Assembly: GCA_034769895.1 (NCBI GenBank)
Contig: CM068373.1
Span: 434,787,080-434,851,079 of the forward strand
DNA from: Magicicada septendecula
Lineage: Eukaryota > Arthropoda > Insecta > Hemiptera > Cicadidae
Reading direction: 5' to 3'
DNA length: 64,000 nt
Part shown: positions 55,955 to 64,000 of the stretch, piece by piece
How positions within the stretch are numbered: position 1 is the first letter of the stretch
Layout of the letters: the number at the start of each line of letters is the position of its first letter
The notes under the pieces: model-generated
Seen by the model: only the letters and a program-made list of their open reading frames with translations
Databases searched by the model: none
What the model was told of the DNA's origin: nothing
Program-made: the position numbers and the translations under genes

Positions 55955-56778
55955 TTACTCCAAAAGGGCAACCTGGTTGCCCCAAGAATTCACCGCAGAC
56001 CCCAGTTCACTTGGCTGCCTTGGGAAATCTCAGAGAAATTACCGCACTCAGGAGGACAGAGGCTCAGAGAGAAAACGAAACAAGAAGGAGAAAGAATTGG
56101 AGTGAGTGTGTATATTGTAAGTATGCGGTACTGCATGCTGACCTGGCCAGGGCCAGCATCCAGCGAGAAGAGACAGAAGAAGAAAGACAAGAATTCGGGC
56201 CCTAGAGCTCTGACCTCTTGAGGCCCCCTAAACTAACAAACTGAGGACCCAAGAGCCAATTTAGCACTTCGCTCGGGACAACCTTTCTTCCACCACTCAC
56301 ATACTATGCCTTATGGCAAAACTTCAGTTTTGATATGTGAGTGCATACCTGCCAACTTTTACGGTTTTTCCGTAAAATTTACAGAATAGCGTGTGTTTTA
56401 CGGATGAACTACGATATTTTACGTACGAAGACCTTATTTTCAAAATTCGCGCCAGAACGAGCTTCCGCATGCTACCGGTACATGTTGTGTGACCATCGAT
56501 ATAATATATTATCTCGATGTGTGTGACCCGTGAGTATTCGATACATCGCATTTTCCGGTCGTTACAGTTTTCAACCATGAATATATTCCTATATGAATAC
56601 AATGCTTTCCGGCTGAAATGCAGTCGTTCTATATCGATATATTTGAGTTGCGAGATCGACTATTTGGTTCGCAAGCCGCTCCGATTGAAGCGTGGTTAAA
56701 GTATTCTTTGTTTCGCCGACTTGGCGTGGTTGGATGCAAGTTATGTAGTTGAGATTGTATATTATAGTTACGGAATAA
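55955..56778. other. Region between the 147-bp copies
   Basis: It contains the rest of a 106-codon + ORF (to 56205), Arg/Glu-rich (REITALRRTEAQRENETRRR), of unknown origin. Near 56341 a GCATACCTGCCAACTTTTAC segment with repeated TTTACGG words looks like a dispersed repeat end. No clear gene is present. Confidence 0.4.
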
Positions 56779-56925
56779 CGTAGCTCAGTACAGCATCAAT
56801 AGCCCGCATCGCAGCCGCGCGGCAACCTTGATGTTACCGATTTAGTAGGCGTAGCGTGCAGACAGCAGCCTTGGCGGCGATTCAAATGCAATTCATGCCG
56901 AGGATATCAGATTTAAAATTTGCCT
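56779..56925 (+). repeat. 147-bp direct duplication, copy 2
   Basis: Second copy of 55808-55954, 971 bp downstream in the same orientation. It lies about 100 bp from the end of the Gypsy pol remnant. Confidence 0.85.
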
Positions 56926-57026
56926 CGGCACACTATTACTGCAAATGTCATACCAAGTTTTCATTTTATCACTGCCTATCTTCAGCTGCTCTCTTATCAA
57001 GCGATTCATTTCTCGCAGTTGGTTTT

Positions 57027-59056
57027 CTAATTGAGAGGAATAGTTCTGTGGCTCTTGGGACTGAGTCCAGGTGATCTGAACATCAAATCCCCAGGAAGAC
57101 GAATCTCCCGCCCAAACACCAATTTTGGTGGAGTTGTACCGGTTGTGTCATGTAGGCCTACTGATGACCTATACACCATGAGGAATAGTGGTATACGTTG
57201 GTCCCAGTCTGTTTGTTTCTCGTCAACAACTTTTGAAAGATGCTGCTCAAGTGTCCTATTGAACCTCTTAACCATTCCGTCCGACTGAGGATGGAGAGGC
57301 ATTGTCCTGGTCTTTCGAATACCAAGTAGACGGCATAATTCATTAAACACTCCTGACTCGAAATTCCTCCCTTGATCTGTATGGATTTCCATAGAGGCTC
57401 CATAATGGCAACAGAAGTTGAGAAACTAACTCCTTTGCCACAGGGGTAACCTCCTGATTTGAAATTACATAGGCTTCCACCCACTTAGTAAAGTAGTCAC
57501 CTACAACCATGATGTACTGGTTTCCATCGTCAGTAACTGGGAATGGTCTATGTCAAGTCTCTCAAAAGACAGTCCAACGTTATACTGTCTCATTTTACCC
57601 CTGCTTCTGGTTTGTGGTCCCTTGCTTGCAGCACATATTTCACATGTCCGAACCCATTCCTCTACGTTGTGGCAGAGATGAAGACAATAGAATCGCTTCC
57701 GTATTTTGTCAAGGGTTTTGTTAACGCCAAGATGGCCTCCAGCCTTCCTTCAAAACAGACTGCACTTTACTTCGGGGAACTATCAACTGCATAACCACAT
57801 CTCGTCCATCTGCACATCCCCAAGCCCTTTTCACCAATTTGTTCTCTAAGGTAAGAGATTCCCATTCTGCCCACTAGCCCTTCAGCACTTCCGAACCATG
57901 GCAGATATCTTGCCAATCCGGGTGGCGACCTTCCTCTTTTGCTGTCAAGATCAGTCCAATCTCTTCATCAGTCAAGAATTTTGTGTCATCCAGCCATCTG
58001 CCAGGAAATGTACAGTGATGGCTGGAGTATGTTCGCTTGCATTTTGTTCTTCCTTTCTGTGGCAATGTTGGCAGTCTTCCGGGCAGGTCTTCATGATAAG
58101 CCATCTGTATTACCATGCAGACGCCCCTGCCGATGTTATACCTTGAAGTTGTACTCTTGCAGACGTTCGAGCCACTTTGCAAACTGTCCTTCTGGATTTT
58201 TAAATCTCAAGAGTCATGCATGCAAGCGATGTGTAGTGAAAACTCCCTCCCACAGAGGTATTTATGGAAGTGCTCCAAACCTCAGATGATTGCCAGCAAC
58301 TCTCTCCTTGTAATGCAATAATTTTTCTCTCGTTTAGAAAGCATCTTGCTGTAATACGCTATTACTCGTTCTTCGCCGTTTTGCACTTGAGACAAAATTG
58401 CTTTCATCTGTGTCTACGATGTACTTCCCTTCGGAAGCTGGGAAAGCGAGAATTGGTTGTGAACATAATGCAATTTTAAAGTTCTAAATGCTTGATCACA
58501 CTCTCTCGACCATTGGAAGTTTTGTTTATTTCCGTTAGCTCATGTAGTGGTTTAGCAATAGTAGCGAAGCCTTTCACAAAATGTCTGTAATATGAGCATA
58601 ACCCCAGGAAACTTCGTGTTTATGCTTCGGAACTGGCCAGTCTCTTACAGTGTCTACTTTATTAGGATCCATGCTAACACCCGCTGCCGAAACCAGATGG
58701 CCCAGATACTGTACTTCCTTCTGGAATAGAGAACACTTCTTCGGGCTCAGGTTCAGTTGGGCACGGTGAATTCTAGTTAGAACCACCTTAAGGTTTTCCA
58801 AATGGTCTTTGAAAGTCTTCCCAATGACTATGACATCGTCTAAATAAACAAGGCAAGTTTTCCATATCAGGCCTCGGAGTACCAGATCCATCAATCTTTC
58901 TAATGTTGCCGGTGCACAACAGAGTCCAAATGGCATGATGTTAAATTGGAATAAGCCACTTGGGGTCGAGAAAGCGGTCTTTTCTTTGTCTTCTTGATGA
59001 AGATCCACTTGCCAATATCCACTCTTTAGATCCAATGTGGAATAGCTGAGAAACAC
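57027..59056 (-). pseudogene. Gypsy element D: RT to integrase remnant
   Basis: The minus-strand RT (58574-59056) has STLDLKSGYWQV, FGLCCAPATLERLMD, CLVYLDDVIV (LDD core) and VQYLGHLVS. RNase H remnants lie at about 58260-58560 in broken frames. Integrase parts at about 57640-58180 include a CEICAASKG-type zinc-finger half. The core at 57027-57392 reads HTDQGRNF (second Asp), QSDGMVKRFNRTL, then the tail FGREIRLPGDLMF. The catalytic Glu of the usual MVERFNRTL is Lys here. Multiple frameshifts are present, and gag and protease are absent. It is related to element A by its tail. Confidence 0.85.
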
Positions 59057-59090
59057 GTAGAATGTTCTGTAATGGTGTACACTTTTTCCG
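59045..59090 (-). other. LTR start fused to the RT gene
   Basis: On the minus strand GCGGAAAAAG and TGTACACCATTACAG, the purine tract and first 45 bases of this family's LTR (compare 37740-37790), join directly to the RT codons at STLDLKSGYW. The remainder of the LTR, gag and protease are missing at the join. Confidence 0.7.
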
Positions 59091-59662
59091 CATTATGTAA
59101 CAATATATTGCTTTCTTCAATTTGTTTGTTAGAGGTTCTAGCATCTTGAAACTAGTAATTTATTTTGAACTGTAAATGCTAGAATGTATCTAGTAAATTG
59201 CACAATAAATTAAAAATAACAGCGAAGATAAAAAAATGTGTTCATTGTGAGACAAAAGTGAAATACATGTAGACTCTGGTACTAAAACAGTTAAGTATTA
59301 CCTCCTATATTAGGTATGTAATACTTATTTATATTGTTAATATTATTTAAATACTTAAGTCTATATGTAGTAGGTAAAAATATTAATGTGGCTCAAATCA
59401 TATTTGTGTCAGCTACAAATTTTACCTACTAAAATGTTAACCACTGTGACATATTTTCTAATCTAGGAACTTTATTGAATTCATCCGTATTACATAGACA
59501 CATGAAATTAATCTCTAAAGATTTGTACAAAATTTAGTATAATGAAGTACATAATAGGCTTCATTAAAATACTAATGGAAAAATAAAAATTAATTTTTCA
59601 TACTCCTGGCTTAATCCAGGTACATAAGCCTGGCAACTTTTGTTTTCTGCCAGGATACTGAA
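59091..59662. other. AT-rich spacer with two inverted repeats
   Basis: AGTATTAC (59294-59301) pairs with GTAATACT (59318-59325). TAGTAGGTAAAA (59368-59379) pairs with TTTTACCTACTA (59420-59431). No gene is seen. Confidence 0.55.
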
Positions 59663-59664
59663 TA

Positions 59665-60985
59665 CGAGGTGCTATCAGAAAGTTCCTGGACTAGGTCTAA
59701 TAAATTCTTTTTGCTTACCTAGGCCATTAATGGCTCCCATCTCCTTCAAAGTAGTCTCCCTGCGAATTGATACAACGAATCCAGCGTTGTTTCCATGCCT
59801 GGAAAGTGTCAAAATAAGTCTTTTGCTGAAGGCTGTCAAGCACCTCCTGCGTTTTTTTTTTAATGTCTTCTATAGTGTCAAAACGGTGACCTTTCATGTG
59901 AATTTTTATTTTCAGGAACAGAGAAAAATCACAGGGGCTAAATCTGGTGAATATGGAGGGTGTGGGATGGTGGCCATATTGTTTTTGGTCAAAAATTCTG
60001 TTGTTTTCAGTGAAGCGTGAGCAGGTGCATTGTCGTGATCCAACAGCCAGTTTTGGTCTTCCCACAATTTGGGCCTTTTTTGTTGCACATTTTGTCTCAG
60101 CCGCCTCAAAACATAACAATAAAAATCTGAGTTCACTGTAACACCAGCTGGCACGAACTCGGGATGGAAAATGCCTTTGATGTCGAAAAACACAATGAGC
60201 ATGGTTTTTGTTGCACTTCTGACCTGCCGTGCTTTTTTTGGTCTCGGTGATTGTGGACTTTTCCACTGTGACGACTGCTGTTTTGTTTCTGGATCGTAAC
60301 CATAAAACCAGCTTTCATCACCGGTTATGACCCTGGAGATGAAGGTAGGGTCATTTTCAGACGTTTCTCTGAGTTCACTGCACACATCAACACGGCGCTG
60401 TTTCTGATCCACAGACAAAAGCCGAGGAACGAATTTTGCAGCAACACGACGCATGCCTAAATTTTCAGTTAGAATTTCTTGACAGCTTCCATAGCTTATT
60501 CCGGCACTTGTACACAACTCATGGATTGTTTGACGACGGTCTTCGTGAATGAGTTGTCGAATTTTTTCAACATTTTCATCCGTTTTGCTCGTGGAAGGTC
60601 GTCCTGAACGGTGATCATCTTCAAGTGACATTCTGCCGGCCTTGAAACGAGCGTACCACTCAAAAACCTGTGTTCTATGTAGGGAATGTTCTTCAAAAGC
60701 TTCTTGAAGCATTGCAAAAGTTTCAGTTGGCGATTTACCAAGTTTAAAACAAAACTTAATGCACGCGCGTTGCTCGAATTTATCAGCCATCATAAAATTA
60801 GCAAATGAACGTTAACACATGATTACAAAACACAACGCGTAGACCGAACACAACCTCACAATGCAACGAAACTCGGCAGACTGACTCATTACGTATTACG
60901 GAATCGGACACTGGGACGCCAGGTTGTACAGTCACGTCCAACAGCCATGCAAAGTACAGTCCGGGAACTTTCCGATAGCACCTCG
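59665..60985 (-). mobile_element. mariner transposon 3, nearly intact
   Basis: The left end is CGAGGTGCTATCAGAAAGTT and the right end is the complement of CGAGGTGCTATCGGAAAGTT; the repeats continue to about 28 bp with few mismatches. TA flanks both ends (59663-59664, 60986-60987). Length is 1321 bp. Its terminal repeats differ from mariners 1 and 2, so it is a separate family. Confidence 0.95.
59727..60793 (-). pseudogene. mariner transposase with a single frameshift
   Basis: The ATG at 60793 (MMADKFEQRACIKFCFKLGK) opens 293 codons. It carries a helix-turn-helix N-terminus (TQVFEWYARFKAGRMSLED), a second HTH (RQTIHELCTSAGISYGSC), D159 (VITGDESWF) and D254 (LDHDNAPAH). After YSPDLAP a one-base loss near 59933 shifts the frame. 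The continuation with CDFSLF (third Asp) to the natural end EGDGSH is open at 59727-59930. Length and motif order are normal. This is the best-preserved DNA transposon gene here, one indel from intact. Confidence 0.93.
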
Positions 60986-60987
60986 TA

Positions 60988-61680
60988 TAGGCTGTATATA
61001 CCTAAATAGTACCATCAAATTGTTAGCAGTTATTTGATCATTTTCCCCAATAATATTCCCACGATTACTCACAAAGAAAATCTTGGTCATTTAATTTTAC
61101 CACAATAGTTAATCAGGCTACCTCCATTGTACCACTAATTAAACCCTGCAATTAATCATCGCATGCCCACTGGTAAGTAAATCCCCCCCCCCCCCAGTTA
61201 TTTCTTCTTCAGTTTCTGTAGCCAGTACTTAATCATATCCTTCCAATCAGCCACCTAACCTATGTGACCGTCAGCCACCTTCTTGCTTAGTCAAATGTCC
61301 TGCACGTCTTCATTTGATTCAAAATTCTGTGTGCATGTGTGTGGTTTTCGAGGAATGGGACAATAAAGTTTGCAAAGTAACCATAGTGTATCTGCCACTC
61401 TCATGACTTTTTTCTAAACATTAAGGAACTGTTAAAAGGAGGACACTTTGATGACAGGAAATAAAAATATAATGACGTCTCCAAAGGTGATGCTGTAAAA
61501 CCAGTTCCATATTTGTTTTGAAGCACTGACATCAGGAAGGCGCTGGCAGCAGTTTCTAGTTCCCAAGGAGATTACTTTTAAGGCGACCGCATTGCTGTTC
61601 AGCACTAAAGTATGTCAAAACTTATTCTTGTTGAATAAACAAATGTCACTTTTGGACCATACTAAACCCAACCCTTCAAA
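60988..61680. other. No gene seen
   Basis: Contains a C12-13 homopolymer near 61183. No ORF or repeat is recognised. Confidence 0.5.
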
Positions 61681-62340
61681 ACCTTGAAATAGGCGCAAAA
61701 AACATAGAGGCAGTAAAAGAATTCATATAGATTGGCTCCCAGGTGAACCTCACTAATAACACCAACACTAAGAAGAATATAACTCGCAAATAAAAAATGG
61801 ATTTAAAAAGCACTTGGGACCTAGATTCACCTCAAGAAGCACAAAATGCAAAATACACAAAACACTTATCAGGCCAGTACTGAGATATGCCTCAGAAACC
61901 TGGACGAAGACAAAAAATATCGAGAGACTTCTAGGTTGCTTTACTGAATAGGTTGCTTTGAAAGATGGATTCTAAGTACAATATTTAGAGGAGTACAAGA
62001 AAATGGAATGTGGTGCAGGCACTATAATTATGAACTATATCATCTTTACAAAGAACTGGACATTGTCAGGACAATCAAAATATACAGGCTAAGGTGGTTG
62101 GACACATAGAGAGAGAATGGAGGAAGAACAGCCTACGAAACATGTCTTCTACCAGAAACCAATAGGTAGTAGAGCAAGGGGAAGACCCTGAAGTAGATTC
62201 AGAGATCAGATAGAGGAAGACCTCAGAAAGCTGAACATAAACTGGAAAGCCACGGCACGCAATAGGTAAGAATGGAGTCGATTCTTGGAGCAGCCCAAGA
62301 GCCAACAAGGTCTCTACAGTCATGGCTGATGATGATGATG
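61681..62340 (+). mobile_element. LINE 3' end with (GAT)n tail
   Basis: Broken + frames show LIRPVLRYASETWT, then YNYELYHLYKELDI-like codons, RLRWLDT and SRARGRP, and DLRKLNINWKATARNR. These are in the order of the C-terminus of an RTE/R4-like LINE. The element ends in (GAT)n at about 62327-62340. It is 5'-truncated with many stops. Confidence 0.72.
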
Positions 62341-63051
62341 ACTATTGGACCATATTGTTTTTCTGTTGATTTCTTATGACACAGCCATGAATGTGACATG
62401 AGAAGATAATAGTACTGATGCTATCCAAATTGTTGTGTCTGCCATTTTCAAAGGCTTAAACAATAATTACTGGATGAACTGAAAGGACTTTTAATATGTT
62501 GCCTTTAATTTAATCACTTTTGTCGAAAGTGACACTAAAATCTTTTTTCTGTAGCTTCTTTATCCACATGCATTTTGGTTTTGATATGTTGGCTTTATTT
62601 TTTGTCAATACTGGCATTTTTTGACAGTAAAACTGGCAAAAATAGAATAACAAAAAAAAAATGTATATGTAGATGATTAAGTACATTGTAAATGTAAACC
62701 GTTCTTTATCAAATTGTCTAGTAACATAGAAGCAACTAAAGGGAAATAAGCAACCAATAAAAAGGAGTAACATGTGTTTATGCTAACTGATATAGACTAA
62801 GTTGTATATTTGCAGCATGATTTTAGCTCTCCTAGGCAGAATGAGAAAGTGAAACCCTCCCTTCTGCACATTGTCAGTATATAAGAGGTTTGATCAAAAA
62901 GTTCATTCAATTTTTTATTTTCCCACGCTATAAGTATATGAATAAAAAAATTGTTTTTATGTGACGTTGGTACACATCTTAGTGACAACTCAGATTAAAA
63001 TTAATTTACCTTTTTTTCATCCGTCGTGTGACTTCTTATTGTATTTAATTA
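62341..63051. other. AT-rich spacer, no gene seen
   Basis: Several minus ORFs here are short and low-complexity and are not supported. Confidence 0.5.
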
Positions 63052-63091
63052 AATAATTCGTTTCGAGGCTCAAGGCCTCATCTTCAGATTT
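63052..63091 (-). ncRNA. Hammerhead-ribozyme-like motif in PLE 3' UTR
   Basis: The minus strand has CTGAAGA, then T, a perfect 5-bp stem GAGGC/GCCTC with a five-base loop, and GAAACG. Short AAAT/ATTT flanks could form stem I. It lies about 125 bp after the PLE tail codons. Confidence 0.5.
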
Positions 63092-63213
63092 CAGTCCCGT
63101 GTGGACGTCGTTAACACATTAAAACTAAACTACTACACATTAAAATAAAACACACTACACAAGTTAACCGATGTCTGGGTGCGCACCCTTTGCCAGTTCG
63201 CGACGCACTGCCT

Positions 63214-63400
63214 ACAACTCCTCTACGGTCTCGTCACAACGCCCCACCATCGATTGCTGTCTATTAATGCTTAATATGAATTTGTCCACAACCATATCGT
63301 ATAGCTGATGTGATTTAAAATTCAGCTGGTCATTTAGCATGTTATTAGGATTGCACTTAAACGCCCGGTATATTTCAAATTCTTCAGCTGCGTTCGTGTA
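63214..63400 (-). pseudogene. Frame-shifted tail of the right-edge PLE
   Basis: Minus-strand codons AAEEFEIYRAFKCNPNNML, then FKSHQLYDMVVDKFILSI, run to a TAG at about 63214. They parallel the tail AEQFEIYRYHALQPNNILN of the PLE pair at the left end of the window. Confidence 0.75.
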
Positions 63401-64000
63401 TCATCCCTTATTGCAGAGATGTAATGGCTTGCAGTTGGTGTCAAAGTCAGTGTAATTATGGTTATGCACCATTAAGTGTTCGGCATATTTTGATTTACAG
63501 GCTTTTAAGTTATTTTTAGGTAGATGTTCTTTAAACCTCTGTCTAAATGCCCTGCCTGTCTGACCGATATACACCATATCGCAAACCATTTTGTAAACAC
63601 CTGTTCTTTTTTCTTTAAACTGTTGTGTTTTAGGCCATAATAATTTTTGAACATTATTTGTGGTACGGAACGATACTAGGATGTTATGTTTCCGAAATTC
63701 GTTTTTTACAACCATAGATATATTATTGGTGTACTCAGTTGAAATAAACTTAACTTTATTATTTTTGTTATGTGTACTGATGACGTTCTTCTTTTTATGT
63801 TTACGTAATAACCGTTCGATCATTGAGCTTCGGTACCCATTCACTTCCGCTATATATTTAATTGTATTTAATTCATCTATATAATCATCGTGCTCAAGAG
63901 GTATACTTGTCAACCGGTGTAAGAGGCTATTGAAAGCGGCCATTTTTTGAGTATACGGGTGATAAGATTTGGCGTGTATAACGGAATCAGTTGCTGTAGG
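63401..64000 (-). CDS. Penelope-like protein, C-terminal part, cut by window edge
   Basis: The open frame extends upstream past the ATG at 63943 to the window edge: codons SYHPYTQK precede MAAFNSLLHRLTSIPL, a conserved PLE segment after the RT core. Counting from that ATG, residues 115-140 form the GIY-YIG nuclease (GVYKMVCDMVYIGQTGRAFRQRFKEH). The frame stops at 63401; the natural tail (EEFEIYRAFKCNPNNMLN) continues in another frame to about 63214, so there is one shift near 63400. It is a family distinct from the other two PLEs. The RT would lie to the right, outside the window. Confidence 0.88.
   Translation of the reverse strand, partial: PTATDSVIHAKSYHPYTQKMAAFNSLLHRLTSIPLEHDDYIDELNTIKYIAEVNGYRSSMIERLLRKHKKKNVISTHNKNNKVKFISTEYTNNISMVVKNEFRKHNILVSFRTTNNVQKLLWPKTQQFKEKRTGVYKMVCDMVYIGQTGRAFRQRFKEHLPKNNLKACKSKYAEHLMVHNHNYTDFDTNCKPLHLCNKG

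Noticed and set aside
1..64000. CRISPR arrays, bacterial operons, tRNA or rRNA genes
   Set aside because: No regularly spaced identical repeats, no ribosome-site-led gene strings, and no cloverleaf or rRNA-like sequence were seen; the content is eukaryotic transposons throughout.

Overview
This window looks like repeat-dense intergenic or intronic DNA from an arthropod nuclear genome, most likely an insect. The signs are three mariner families, Penelope-like elements (PLEs), Ty3/Gypsy LTR elements primed by tRNA-Lys, Tigger/pogo and hAT transposons, LINE 3' ends with trinucleotide tails, AT-rich spacers and microsatellites. I see no operon, CRISPR array, tRNA or rRNA gene, and no complete host gene. 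Three or four short + strand segments could be host exons or domesticated fragments, none of them certain. The species cannot be named from this sequence.

Left part (1-19.2 kb) is a nest of insertions. A Gag-like gene of an old LTR element on the minus strand (element X: 1-396, 17459-17976, LTR from about 18127) was split by a head-to-head pair of truncated PLEs (419-2076). A Gypsy-type element on the + strand (2098-16088, target duplication ATAT) then landed at the PLE tail. A second LTR element (7220-14492, minus, target duplication TATG) later entered its 3' LTR. A mariner (16128-17456) interrupts the X gag. The youngest element has about six differences between 1.17-kb LTRs, a perfect tRNA-Lys primer site and an intact Gag-like ORF, but no recognisable pol.

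Middle part (19-34 kb): a fragment resembling DUF7869-type proteins, a LINE remnant carrying a hAT element with an exact 8-bp target duplication, a second mariner, a third Gag-like gene with its LTR, a further related LTR, a PLE tail, and a Gypsy element reduced to gag-protease plus 3' LTR.

Right part (34-64 kb): a reversed Gypsy LTR interrupted by a LINE with RT and RNase H; about 4 kb with little to annotate; another LINE end; a near-complete PLE (43468-46353) bounded by a 13-bp duplication; another reversed Gypsy LTR; a Tigger element; a 4-kb AT-rich stretch with two primer-site-like motifs; a 147-bp direct duplication; a Gypsy pol remnant; a nearly intact mariner; a LINE end; and a PLE running off the right edge.

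The features most worth a second look are LTRs that contain copies of their own LTR-end/primer-site junction, the pol-less Gag-like element family, and hammerhead-ribozyme-like cores in every PLE tail. All coordinates and comparisons were made by eye; no alignment or database search was run.
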